A stretch of 49,954 bases of DNA from an uncultured Clostridia bacterium (lineage in GTDB: Bacteria > Bacillota > Clostridia > Christensenellales > CAG-917), in assembly GCA_944332815.1 (NCBI GenBank), contig CALVKQ010000010.1, forward strand, positions 1-49,954, in the 5' to 3' direction. Below, in pieces: positions 36,725-45,516 of the stretch. The notes under the pieces are model-generated. The model ran no database searches. It saw only the letters and a list, made by a program, of their open reading frames with translations, and was not told the DNA's origin. The translations under genes were made by a program, and so were the position numbers. Position 1 is the stretch's first letter, and the number at the start of each line of letters is the position of its first letter.

Positions 36725-37987
36725 ATGAATGAAATGATCACTTTTGACAGCGGACTCAAACTGGTCGTGGCGCCCAATCCTGCCGTACGTTCGGTGTCCG
36801 CAGGGGTGTTCGTCGGCGCCGGGTCGGTCTACGAAACGCCGGAGCAGTCGGGCATATCCCATTTCATAGAGCATATGATGTTCAAAGGGACGGAGAGCCG
36901 TTCCGCTTTTGATATAGCAAACGAGATAGACTCCCTCGGCGCGCAGATAAACGCTTACACCGCAAAGAGCAACACGTGCTACTATACGCTCTCTCGCGAC
37001 GTCCATGCTGCGGAGTGTCTGGACGTGCTTTCGGACATGTATTTTAATGCGCTCTTCGACCCGAGCGAACTTAAAAAAGAGCGAAAAGTCGTGCTCGAAG
37101 AACTGAACGAGAGCGAAGATACTCCCGACGACCTTTGCATGGAAAAGCTCTCTTCCGCGTTTTTCAAAGGGCATCCGCTGGAAAAACCCATACTAGGCTC
37201 GCGCAAGAGTCTGAACGGGTTGAGCGCGAGCGATCTGCACGCTTACAAGAACGCGTTTTACGTGCCCGGCGGCACGGTGATATCGCTCGCCGGCAACATC
37301 ACGGCGTCCGAGGCGGTGCGGCTCACGGAAAGATACTTTGAAAGCAAGTTCTCCTCGTCCGCGCAAAGCCCGAGGAAGCGGCTGGAAAAAGCGCCCATGA
37401 AAGGGGCTTTCTCCCATGCCAAAAAGGAGATAGAGCAGGCGCACATCGCATTTGCATTCCCCGGGGCGGCGTATAACACGGACGACGCGCTGTCGTCCAG
37501 GCTGCTTGCGGCGGTGTTCGGGCTGGAGATGTCGTCCAGACTGTTCCAGTCCGTGCGAGAGAGGCTGGGGCTCTGTTACAGCATAATGGGGTATCCCACG
37601 GCGTACGAGAACAACGGCGCGTTCATCATATACACCTCCATGAGCCCGGACAGCGTGGAACTTGCGGTGTCCGCCATAAAGAGGGAGATAGAGCTGCTGC
37701 TCGCGGACGGGATAACCGAGCAGGAACTCAAAAAGGGCAAAGAGCAACTTGTAACCGGCATGGTGCTGGGGCAGGAGAGCAGTTCGGCGGTCATGCGCAG
37801 TTTGGGCAGGCACGCCGTGACCACGGGCGAGCTTTACGACATAGACGAGCAGATAGCGCGCGTGGAGTCGCTCACGGTGGGGGATATATCCGACACGGCA
37901 GAGAAGATATTCGATTTCGGACGCGTTTCCGCAAGCTGCGTGGCGCAGGATGTGGCGGACGTAAGAAAGATGATAAGAGAAGCGTGA
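36725..37987 (+). CDS. M16 zinc metallopeptidase (MlpA/YmxG type)
   Basis: A 420-residue insulinase-family peptidase related to mitochondrial processing peptidase. The inverted zinc motif HFIEH is at 46-50, followed by the second-Glu region VVLEELNESEDTPDD near residue 120, and the inactive C-terminal half with the substrate-binding RERLGLCYSI motif near residue 280. The order pnp - deacetylase - M16 peptidase matches rpsO-pnpA-ylxY-ymxG in Bacillus. No Shine-Dalgarno is visible before ATG 36725 or the in-frame ATG at 36734. dut follows after 14 bases. Confidence 0.92.
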   Translation: MNEMITFDSGLKLVVAPNPAVRSVSAGVFVGAGSVYETPEQSGISHFIEHMMFKGTESRSAFDIANEIDSLGAQINAYTAKSNTCYYTLSRDVHAAECLDVLSDMYFNALFDPSELKKERKVVLEELNESEDTPDDLCMEKLSSAFFKGHPLEKPILGSRKSLNGLSASDLHAYKNAFYVPGGTVISLAGNITASEAVRLTERYFESKFSSSAQSPRKRLEKAPMKGAFSHAKKEIEQAHIAFAFPGAAYNTDDALSSRLLAAVFGLEMSSRLFQSVRERLGLCYSIMGYPTAYENNGAFIIYTSMSPDSVELAVSAIKREIELLLADGITEQELKKGKEQLVTGMVLGQESSSAVMRSLGRHAVTTGELYDIDEQIARVESLTVGDISDTAEKIFDFGRVSASCVAQDVADVRKMIREA

Positions 37988-38001
37988 CAAAAGGAGGCAT
38001 T

Positions 38002-38445
38002 ATGTCCGACAAAACGAAAGGTGTGGATAACGAGTTTTTCAAGGGCGAGGATATGAGCGGCATGGACAAGCTGGACATCATATTCGCGATGCAGGAAAAG
38101 TTCGATCAGGACGTCATCAAAAACCGAGGTTTGCAGGGAGTCACCCCCGAGGAGTGGATACAGAAGCAGACTCTCGCCATGCTCAGCGAACTGGCGGAAC
38201 TCATCGCGGAGGTCAACTTCAAGTGGTGGAAAAATCCCAAGCCCGTGGTCACCGACAACGTGAGGGAGGAACTTGTGGACATCCTGCACTTTTTCGTCGG
38301 GATGTGCAACCGTTCGGGCATGGGCAGCGAGGAACTGTTTGCGCGCTACATAAAGAAAAACGAAGAAAATTTCAAGCGGCAGTACGGCATGTCCGCAAAA
38401 CCCGGCTACTCTCTGTTCGGCGAGAGTCCTAAGCAGCCCGAATAA
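38002..38445 (+). CDS. Dimeric (all-alpha) dUTP diphosphatase
   Basis: Hydrolyses dUTP to dUMP, keeping uracil out of DNA. A 147-residue all-alpha NTP pyrophosphatase of the MazG-like dUTPase group: MLSELAELIAEVNFKWWK holds the ExxE metal motif and NVREELVDILHFFVG the second ExxD motif, plus a C-terminal YSLFGESP. AAAGGAGG precedes ATG 38002. It differs from the common trimeric dUTPase. Co-transcribed with the M16 gene and closed by a terminator. Confidence 0.87.
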   Translation: MSDKTKGVDNEFFKGEDMSGMDKLDIIFAMQEKFDQDVIKNRGLQGVTPEEWIQKQTLAMLSELAELIAEVNFKWWKNPKPVVTDNVREELVDILHFFVGMCNRSGMGSEELFARYIKKNEENFKRQYGMSAKPGYSLFGESPKQPE

Positions 38446-38507
38446 CGGCGCGGCGGTCATGTCCCGTTTGTGACCCGTGACCGCGCGGACGTATGCGAAA
38501 AAGAAAG

Positions 38508-38536
38508 TAAACGAGATTTATCTCGTTTATTTTTAT
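38508..38536 (+). terminator. Terminator after the dUTPase gene
   Basis: TAAACGAGA (38508-38516) pairs with TCTCGTTTA (38521-38529) around TTTA, followed by TTTTTATTTT. Confidence 0.85.
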
Positions 38537-38567
38537 TTTCCGCGTGCGGCGCGCATATAAATTTCAC

Positions 38568-38596
38568 TTGAATTTGTATATATGGTATGGTATAAT
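38568..38596 (+). promoter_or_regulatory. ftsK operon promoter
   Basis: TTGAAT (38568-38573), 17 bases, TATAAT (38591-38596), followed by a 33-base leader with GGGAAGG. Confidence 0.8.
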
Positions 38597-38629
38597 TGTC
38601 AAAAATAACAAAATACGGGAAGGTGAGCG

Positions 38630-41600
38630 ATGGCGGACACGCGGCAGGCGAGGACAGGTTCGGGCAACAGGATAGCATTCGGCGTCCTGATCGTGCTTGT
38701 CGCGCTTTTCATCTTCATATGCGACTGCGGCGCTTTCGGGGGCGTGGGCGATATGGTGTCGTCCGTGTTCGTCGGCTTTTTCGGGCTGGCGGATTTTGCG
38801 TACAGCCTGGTGGCGGTCGCGGTGGGCGTGGCGGTCATATTCAACTTCCGCATCAAGGCGCGTCCTGCCAAGATACTCAAACTCGCGCTCATGTTCCTCT
38901 GCGGCGTGTGGGCGCTCAACATTTATTCTTCTTCCGCGCACTTTGCCGCAAGCAGCGGCTACGGGGATTATCTCGTCGCCTGCTACAACGGGGCGAACAC
39001 GGCAGGGGGGATGCTTTTCGGCATCATCTCCTATCCGCTCATGAGGCTCATCACCACCGTCGGCGCGCTCGTCGTCGTGTGCGTGGCGTTCTTCGTGCTG
39101 GCGCTCATCGCCCTTTTCCCGACCATCAAAAAGGACGCTTCTTACGTGTCCGTGCCCGAAGCGCAGCAGCTGCCCAAACGCCGCCGCGGTTCGCGCATAG
39201 AAAGACAGCGCGCCCCCACCATCACGGACTTTTCCGCAGGCGGCGGCGGAAATTCCCTTTACGTCGTGGACGTGGAGGGGGATCCTCTTTCCAGGACCGC
39301 CCGCAGGAACAAAGGGGCAGCCGGCTACGACCCGTTGTATCCCAACGCCGGGGCGAGATATGAGGACGAACTGCGTTCGGACGACCGTGGAAGACAGCGT
39401 CCGGACAGGTTCTCTTCGCGCAGTCTTGCCCGTGACATTCTTTTCAACCCCGATCCCGACAGCGACAGCTATTCCGCTTATCGCACCATGACCAATCCCG
39501 ACGAAGCGCTCGCAAACCCCGGCGCGCCTTACAGCGCGCAGCGCAGGGGAGAGATGATGCGCAGGTTGGGCGTTGACGACAGCAGCGCGATGGCTCGCGA
39601 TATGGTGAGGGAACGCTATTTCGGCGAAAGGCGCGAGGAGAGCGAAGAGAGCGACCGCAGCGGTGCGAGCAACGTCATCGATCCCGATGCGCGCGGAGCG
39701 GCGGCGCTCGGCTACAATTCCTTCGACGCGCTGAAAGCGGACAGGACAAAACAGTTCGGGCAGATGTACTCCGGCATGGCGTCCTCCGGCACGTACGGCG
39801 GAGCAAACGCTACCGCTCGCGACGACGGAGCGAGGAGGGAAGTGCCCAAACCGTCCAGACAGGTGCGCAGGGCGTCGGACGCGGAAGATACGCAGCAAGG
39901 GCAGACCGCGCGCTCCGCTTCGGATATGGCAGGGCTGCACGGCAGCGTTTCGCGCGCCATAACCGGGGAGGAGAAACCCTCCGTTCCCGAGGCGCACGCC
40001 ATTCCCGACGCAGTGGGTTACGAGCACGAAGAGAAACCTCGTTCGGCAAGAGAGGCAGGGTTCGAGTCCGCAGTGGCGGCGGCACAGCGCGCCATACGCG
40101 AGAACAGGGCGCAGGGCATAGTCCCCGGCAGACCCTCCGCTCCCACGGAAGAGCCCAAGAGAAAGGAAGTACCGCGCGCGTTCAGAGGGACGGCGGCGGA
40201 AAAGAAAGAGGACCTTCCCCGTCCGTCCGCGCAAGAGGAGCGCACGGACAAGGTGTTCGGGGGCGGCTATGCCCCTGCGGAAAGGGTGACTTCCGCGGCG
40301 GAAAGCGAAAAGGACAGGACGTCCGTCCCTCCGCAGACCGTGGCTCCTTCCGCAGCCGGGGACAATCCATTCGCGACATCCGGCGCGTCCGTCAGCGAGG
40401 AGAAACAGCGGCGCATGGAGCAAGCCATCGCAGCCGGAAAGCCCAAGGAAGAGAACGTCGCGTTCGAAGGCAACGGGCCGGTCATACAGCAGTCCATGTT
40501 CGCCAAGCAGCAGATGGAGAACATCGCCAAAGCGCGCAAGGAGGCTTCGCCCGTGGCGAGCTACGAGCATATTGCGGAGGAGCGCAGCAAGCGCACCTAC
40601 GCGCCGCGCGACAAGGGGCTGCAAAAGGCGGAAAATCTGGTCAAGAAGGTGGAGAAGGAAAAGGGCGAGCGCATGACGCAGGTGAGCATCGATCAGGCTA
40701 TCTCGCAAGCCACGCCCAAGCGTCCGTACGTCGCTCCGCCTCTGGATCTGCTCCTCCCTGCGGAAAGGGAAGTGGATCAGGACGAGGATTACGAGAAGAA
40801 GAAAGCCGCCATCTGCGACAAGCTCCGTTTCTTCGGGGTGGAGTCGGAGGTGACGGAGATAAAGGTGGGTCCCACATTCTCCCTTTACACGTTGCACGTC
40901 GAGATGCCGCGAGGCAAATCCGTCAACAGCCTTATAGCCTACGAGAAGGATATCGCGATGGCTATGGAGGAGAAGAGCGTCCGCATCCTCGCGCCCATCC
41001 CGGGGCAGAACGCCATCGGCATAGAGGTGCCGAACAAGCGCCGCCGCATAGTCCGCATGAGGGAATTGATGGAGTCTTCCGCGTTCAACAGCGCAAAGAC
41101 CCCCACCACCTGCGCCATGGGCAAGGACATCTACGGCACGGTCTACACCTCCGACATCAAGGATTTCCCCCATCTGCTGGTGGCAGGCACCACGGGCTCG
41201 GGCAAGAGCATATTCCTGCACACGCTCATATTCAGCATGATATTCCGCGCGTCGCCCGACGAAGTGCGTTTCATCCTTATCGACCCCAAACTGATGGAGT
41301 TCTCGCACTATGAGGGGCTGCCCCATCTCATGCTCAACGAGATAATCTTTTCGGCGGACAAAGCCATCCGCGCCCTCAACTGGGCGGTCAAGGAGATGCG
41401 CCGCAGGATAGAGTATTTCGCGCAGCTCCATTTCCGCGACATAGACGAGTACAACCGCAACTGCGCGCAGATAGGCTGCGAGAAGATGCCGAGGATAATC
41501 ATCATCGCGGACGAGTTCGCGGACCTCATGGCGACTGGCAAAAAAGCGGTGGAAGAGGCGGTCAACGCGTTGGCGCGTCTGGCGCGTGCCGCAGGCATAA

Positions 41601-42214
41601 ACCTTATCCTCGCGACGCAGCGTCCTTCCGTGGACGTCGTCAGCGGCACGATCAAGAACAATCTGCCCACCAGGGTCGCGCTCACTCTGTCCTCGCTTGC
41701 GGACTCGCGCACGGTCATGGACGCCGGCGGCGCGGAGAAGCTGCTCGGACACGGAGATCTGTTCTATCTCACGCCCAAGTCCTCGCTGCCCATACGTATG
41801 CAGGGCGCGCTCATAGAGCCGAGCGAGATGAACGCGGTGGTGGATTTCATCAAAGAACATAACGACGCCGTGTTCGACGAGAACCTCAAAAACGAGATAT
41901 CCTTCGAGAAACAGGAGGAGAACGCGCATTCGGACGCCGCTCCCAAGGGCAAGAAGAATGACGGAGGGTTGCCTCCCGAAGTGTTTAAAGCCCTGCGCAT
42001 GGGGTTGGACGGGTCGCCCATCACCATATCCGGTTTGCAGCGCAAACTGGGGCTTGGCTTCCCCAAAGCCGCAAAGATAGTGGACATCATGAGCGAACAC
42101 GGTTTCATCGCCATCTCCGATGAGGACAAGAAGCATCGCGTCTGTATTTCGGAAGAAGAGATAGACGCGCTGGAAAACGGCGGCGGAGAAGACGACGACG
42201 GCTCCGAGGAATGA
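38630..42214 (+). CDS. ftsK: DNA translocase FtsK/SpoIIIE
   Basis: Septum-located DNA pump that clears chromosome from the division site. About four membrane segments lie in the first 165 residues, then a long, charged, low-complexity linker (to about residue 690, rich in Ala, Glu, Arg, Ser). The motor follows with Walker A GTTGSGKS at 853-860 and Walker B IIIIADEFADLM, and a C-terminal gamma winged helix (ITISGLQRKLGLGFPKAAKIVD) that reads DNA polarity sequences. 1,194 residues is long because of the linker. The tail is acidic (EDDDGSEE). Heads a dense operon toward recA. Confidence 0.95.
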   Translation: MADTRQARTGSGNRIAFGVLIVLVALFIFICDCGAFGGVGDMVSSVFVGFFGLADFAYSLVAVAVGVAVIFNFRIKARPAKILKLALMFLCGVWALNIYSSSAHFAASSGYGDYLVACYNGANTAGGMLFGIISYPLMRLITTVGALVVVCVAFFVLALIALFPTIKKDASYVSVPEAQQLPKRRRGSRIERQRAPTITDFSAGGGGNSLYVVDVEGDPLSRTARRNKGAAGYDPLYPNAGARYEDELRSDDRGRQRPDRFSSRSLARDILFNPDPDSDSYSAYRTMTNPDEALANPGAPYSAQRRGEMMRRLGVDDSSAMARDMVRERYFGERREESEESDRSGASNVIDPDARGAAALGYNSFDALKADRTKQFGQMYSGMASSGTYGGANATARDDGARREVPKPSRQVRRASDAEDTQQGQTARSASDMAGLHGSVSRAITGEEKPSVPEAHAIPDAVGYEHEEKPRSAREAGFESAVAAAQRAIRENRAQGIVPGRPSAPTEEPKRKEVPRAFRGTAAEKKEDLPRPSAQEERTDKVFGGGYAPAERVTSAAESEKDRTSVPPQTVAPSAAGDNPFATSGASVSEEKQRRMEQAIAAGKPKEENVAFEGNGPVIQQSMFAKQQMENIAKARKEASPVASYEHIAEERSKRTYAPRDKGLQKAENLVKKVEKEKGERMTQVSIDQAISQATPKRPYVAPPLDLLLPAEREVDQDEDYEKKKAAICDKLRFFGVESEVTEIKVGPTFSLYTLHVEMPRGKSVNSLIAYEKDIAMAMEEKSVRILAPIPGQNAIGIEVPNKRRRIVRMRELMESSAFNSAKTPTTCAMGKDIYGTVYTSDIKDFPHLLVAGTTGSGKSIFLHTLIFSMIFRASPDEVRFILIDPKLMEFSHYEGLPHLMLNEIIFSADKAIRALNWAVKEMRRRIEYFAQLHFRDIDEYNRNCAQIGCEKMPRIIIIADEFADLMATGKKAVEEAVNALARLARAAGINLILATQRPSVDVVSGTIKNNLPTRVALTLSSLADSRTVMDAGGAEKLLGHGDLFYLTPKSSLPIRMQGALIEPSEMNAVVDFIKEHNDAVFDENLKNEISFEKQEENAHSDAAPKGKKNDGGLPPEVFKALRMGLDGSPITISGLQRKLGLGFPKAAKIVDIMSEHGFIAISDEDKKHRVCISEEEIDALENGGGEDDDGSEE

Positions 42215-42236
42215 GCCCTTTCACACAAAGGAAGAC

Positions 42237-43538
42237 ATGAAGATAGGTGTTGTGTCGCTGGGTTGCGACAAAAACAGAGTGGACAGTGAGAAGATGATAG
42301 CCAGGCTGGTGCAGGCAGGGCATACCGTCGTGTCCTCCGAGGAGGAGGCGGACGTTATCATCGTCAACACCTGCGCGTTCACGGAAGAGGCGAAGGCGGA
42401 AGCCATCGACGAGATACTCTCCGCGGCGGAGGCAAAAAAACGCGGCGGAAAGAAACTTATCGTGACGGGATGTCTGCCCGAAAGGTATATGGACAGCCTG
42501 GAAGAGGAGCTTCCCGAAGTGGACGCCTTTTTCGGGGTGGCGGATTACGACGAACTGCCCGGCGCGCTTGAAAAGATAGCGGTCGGCGACAAAGTGTTCT
42601 GCCGCGGCGGCGGCGACGCCTACTATCCCGGACGGGTGCTCACGACGCCTTATCACTACGCATATTTGAAGATAGCCGAGGGGTGCAACAATTTCTGCAC
42701 CTATTGCGCGATCCCGTCCATCCGCGGCGGTTACCGTTCCGAGAGGCGCGAGGACCTCCTGAAAGAGGCGGCGAAACTCTCCGATGACGGCGTAAAGGAG
42801 CTTATACTCGTGGCGCAGGACGTCACGCGTTACGGTGTGGACATCGAGGGTAAGCCGCAGCTCATCTCCCTTGTGCGCGACCTTGCTGCGATGGATTTCG
42901 AGTGGATACGGCTGCTTTATCTCGAACCCGAGATGGTGGATGACGAGCTCATCGCTTTCGTGGCGGAAGAGGCGAAGGTGTGCAAGTATATGGACGTCCC
43001 CCTCCAACACGTGGACAGCGGAGTCCTGAAACGCATGAACCGCCACACCGACGAGCGTTCGACGCGCGAACTCGTGCGCAAGATAAAGAGCGCAGGCATC
43101 ACCATGCGCACCTCTTTCATTTCCGGTTTCCCCGGGGAGAGCGAGGAGGCGCACGCGCGCCTTGCCGATTTCATAAGGGAAGCGGAGATAGATTTCGCAG
43201 GGGTGTTTGCCTATTCGAGGGAGGAGGGGACGCCTGCCGACAGGATGCGCGGACATCTCCCCGAAGAGGTGAAGCGCGCACGCGCGGACGAACTGCGCGC
43301 GATAGAGAGCGCGGTGATAGAGAAAAACTGCGACGCACGCATAGGACGCGAGCTTAAAGTGCTTGCGGACGGCATAGATTACGACAGACAGTGCTTTGTC
43401 GGACACACCGCGCGGCAGACGCCGGATGTGGACAACGCGGTGTACTTCACTTCGCATGACGAGGTGAGATCCGGCGAGTTCTATAACGTGCTCGTCACCG
43501 CGCGCGACGGCATCGATCTCATCGGGAGATGTGTATGA
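42237..43538 (+). CDS. rimO: Ribosomal protein S12 methylthiotransferase RimO
   Basis: Radical SAM enzyme that methylthiolates an Asp of ribosomal protein S12. Three domains: N-terminal UPF0004 with three Cys (SLGCDKNRVDSE, NTCAFTEEA, VTGCLPERY), radical SAM with CNNFCTYCAIP at about residue 148, and a C-terminal TRAM domain. The S12-type N-terminus SLGCDKNRVDSE favours RimO over MiaB. 433 residues, complete. Overlaps pgsA by four bases. Confidence 0.95.
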   Translation: MKIGVVSLGCDKNRVDSEKMIARLVQAGHTVVSSEEEADVIIVNTCAFTEEAKAEAIDEILSAAEAKKRGGKKLIVTGCLPERYMDSLEEELPEVDAFFGVADYDELPGALEKIAVGDKVFCRGGGDAYYPGRVLTTPYHYAYLKIAEGCNNFCTYCAIPSIRGGYRSERREDLLKEAAKLSDDGVKELILVAQDVTRYGVDIEGKPQLISLVRDLAAMDFEWIRLLYLEPEMVDDELIAFVAEEAKVCKYMDVPLQHVDSGVLKRMNRHTDERSTRELVRKIKSAGITMRTSFISGFPGESEEAHARLADFIREAEIDFAGVFAYSREEGTPADRMRGHLPEEVKRARADELRAIESAVIEKNCDARIGRELKVLADGIDYDRQCFVGHTARQTPDVDNAVYFTSHDEVRSGEFYNVLVTARDGIDLIGRCV

Positions 43539-44167
43539 CTCTGGCAACAAAGATAACATTGGCAAGGATATTCCTCATAATACCGACGGTGGTGCTTTAC
43601 ATAGTCGGAATGTTGGAAGAGAGCGTTAAACTGCCGCTTTTGATAGTATCATGCGTGCTTTTTGCGATATTGTGTTCCACCGACTTCGTGGACGGGCACA
43701 TCGCGCGCAAGACCAATACGGTGTCCGCGCTGGGCAAATTCCTGGACCCTCTCGCGGACAAGATAGTCATAGTGGTGATGCTCTTCCTCATCGTGTATTT
43801 CCCCGATTTCGGGCTCTTTGAGTATGACGGGCTGGTCATCGCGCTGCTGGGTGGGCTCATCCTCACGCGCGAACTTACGGTGAGCGTGTTCCGCGCCGTC
43901 GCAGCATCCAAAGGGCTGGTGCTCGCCGCGGACATTTACGGCAAGATAAAGACTGTGCTGTTGGACGTGGGCGTGGCGTTCCTCATCCTTGCAGGCGTCA
44001 ACGACGTCATCATGTGGATAGGCGAGATAGTCTTCTATCTCGGCGCGGCGCTGACGGTGTGGTCGGGGGCGCGTTACCTGATAAAGAACAAACACGTCCT
44101 TGCGGACTCTCCTGCGAAAAAGAGCGGAGAGGACGCCGCAAACGACGCCGACGGAGAGAAAGCGTGA
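43535..44167 (+). CDS. pgsA: CDP-diacylglycerol-glycerol-3-phosphate 3-phosphatidyltransferase
   Basis: Makes phosphatidylglycerol phosphate, the committed step to PG and cardiolipin. The CDP-alcohol phosphotransferase motif (DGxxAR, eight residues, GxxxDxxxD) is present as DGHIAR then GKFLDPLAD near residue 60. About five membrane segments; 210 residues with a hydrophilic Ala/Asp/Lys-rich tail. I take ATG 43535 (ATGA overlap with rimO, GGGAG six bases upstream) over ATG 43529. pgsA next to cinA and recA is common in Bacillota. Confidence 0.93.
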   Translation: MTLATKITLARIFLIIPTVVLYIVGMLEESVKLPLLIVSCVLFAILCSTDFVDGHIARKTNTVSALGKFLDPLADKIVIVVMLFLIVYFPDFGLFEYDGLVIALLGGLILTRELTVSVFRAVAASKGLVLAADIYGKIKTVLLDVGVAFLILAGVNDVIMWIGEIVFYLGAALTVWSGARYLIKNKHVLADSPAKKSGEDAANDADGEKA

Positions 44168-44721
44168 AGGCAGACGGCATATTGCAGGAGAAGGAAACTT
44201 TTTTCGGCGTGATCGCCGACGCGGTCGCTTACGCGAAGCGTGAGGGCAGAGTGTCCGAGAAAAAGTTGAAGAGCGCGCTCGGCGTGCATCTCCCCACCGC
44301 GTCAAAGGCGGTGTGCGCGCTTTTGCTCATGGGCGTCGTCGGACGCAGGGAGGGCAAGTACTATCCCTACGTCGGCAAGGGCGACGAGGAGGCGAAAGTC
44401 CGCGCCAGCGCCGAGGGGTACGCGCAGGATTATCTGCCGCTTGCGGAAGAGGACAAAGCGTTCCGTTCCGTGGGGACGGACGGATATATGACTGGGACGC
44501 TGCTGCCTGCGATAAAGACGGGCATAATGTTCGGCAGCCTCAGCGTCATATTTCTGGAAAGGAAATTGTCCGTCGGGTACGAGCGTGCGCACGAGATATA
44601 CGATATCATAGCCGCGTGCGGATTGCTCGGCGACGAGGACGAGATAAACCCCGGGCGCAGAAAGATGACGGTCGGTTTTGCCGACTATGACGCGCTTTAC
44701 GCGAGGCTGGTGGAAGCATGA
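44164..44721 (+). CDS. Stand-alone FtsK-gamma-like winged-helix protein
   Basis: A 185-residue protein from GTG 44164, which overlaps the pgsA stop. I read two helix-turn-helix-like parts: an N-terminal one around VSEKKLKSALGVHLPTASKA (about residues 25-45) and a C-terminal one around SVIFLERKLSVGYERAHEIY (about residues 120-140). The second closely resembles the FtsK gamma domain (compare ITISGLQRKLGLGFPKAAKI in the FtsK of this window), followed by ACGLLGDEDEINPGRRKM. No membrane segment or motor domain. It may be a DNA-binding regulator; the function is unknown. cinA follows with an ATGA overlap. Confidence 0.75.
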   Translation: MKADGILQEKETFFGVIADAVAYAKREGRVSEKKLKSALGVHLPTASKAVCALLLMGVVGRREGKYYPYVGKGDEEAKVRASAEGYAQDYLPLAEEDKAFRSVGTDGYMTGTLLPAIKTGIMFGSLSVIFLERKLSVGYERAHEIYDIIAACGLLGDEDEINPGRRKMTVGFADYDALYARLVEA

Positions 44722-45413
44722 TAAGCGAGGTCATGAAGGTCTGCGGCTTGGACTGCGACGCCGTCTGCGACGTCTTGGAGGGATACGCCGGCGAAGGGGT
44801 GGACTTTTCCGTGGAAGAAAACTGCCTTGACGCGAAGATAACCATGACGTCCGAACTGGACAGGAAGAGTTTCGACGCGGTGAAGAGCAAGGTCTACAAC
44901 GCTTTTTCGGAACAGGTATACTGCGCCGAAGACAGGCAGCTCAACGAACTTGCCGCGCAGTTGCTCGCCTTAAACGGCAAGACTCTCGCCGTCGCGGAAA
45001 GCCTGACCGGAGGGGCGATATGTTCCGATCTCGCCGCCGTACCGGGCATAAGCGCGAACTTTTACGAGGGAGTGGTGTGCTACGACCGCAGGTCGAAGAT
45101 GGAAAGGCTGCACATCCCAAAGGCGCTGCTCGGGGCATACGGGGCGGTCAGCCGCGAAACCGCGTACGCCATGGTGAAAGGGCTTTTGAGGCCGCCCGTC
45201 GATCTCGGGCTCGCCACCACGGGGCTGGCAGGGCCGCAGGGGGACGAAGGGAAACCCGTCGGGCTCGTGTACATCGCGGTGGGGGCAGGCGACTTCATCA
45301 CCGTGTTCGAGAAGCATTTCACGGGCGACCGCAACAGGATACGCAGGTCGGCGGCAAATATGGCGCTGTTCTATCTGGTGCGCTATCTGCGTGGCGACAT
45401 ACTACAACTCTGA
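44718..45413 (+). CDS. Short CinA: nicotinamide-nucleotide amidase domain with truncated N-terminus
   Basis: A 231-residue protein. From about residue 75 it is the CinA C-terminal (PncC) amidase: LAVAESLTGGAICSDLAAVPG with the catalytic Ser, then FYEGVVCYDRRSK, VDLGLATTGLAGPQGDEGKPVGLVYIA, given as the family pattern. Residues 1-75 look like the small alpha/beta linker domain of CinA, but the large N-terminal MoCF/COG1058 pyrophosphatase domain (about 170 residues) is absent. PncC deamidates nicotinamide mononucleotide. The place before recA is the usual cinA site, so this seems a lineage-specific shortening. Confidence 0.85.
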   Translation: MISEVMKVCGLDCDAVCDVLEGYAGEGVDFSVEENCLDAKITMTSELDRKSFDAVKSKVYNAFSEQVYCAEDRQLNELAAQLLALNGKTLAVAESLTGGAICSDLAAVPGISANFYEGVVCYDRRSKMERLHIPKALLGAYGAVSRETAYAMVKGLLRPPVDLGLATTGLAGPQGDEGKPVGLVYIAVGAGDFITVFEKHFTGDRNRIRRSAANMALFYLVRYLRGDILQL

Positions 45414-45516
45414 AAGCAGAAACGGCAGTTCAACTCGCTGTTTTGCGATATAAACAGTAAGATCCGCACAAACGACGGGCGATATGCTTCGCCCTCCGCG
45501 GCGAAAGGAGAACCAT

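Noticed and set aside
38564..42136. Very long open frame (1,190 codons) on the minus strand opposite ftsK
   Set aside because: It is a shadow of ftsK: GC-rich codon use keeps the antisense frame open. The translation is Arg/His-rich with no recognisable domain, and there is no ribosome site or promoter.
45414..45516. LexA (SOS) box upstream of recA, and also upstream of dinB
   Set aside because: I looked for GAAC-N4-GTTC-like palindromes and found none convincing in either region; recA control may lie in the upstream operon.
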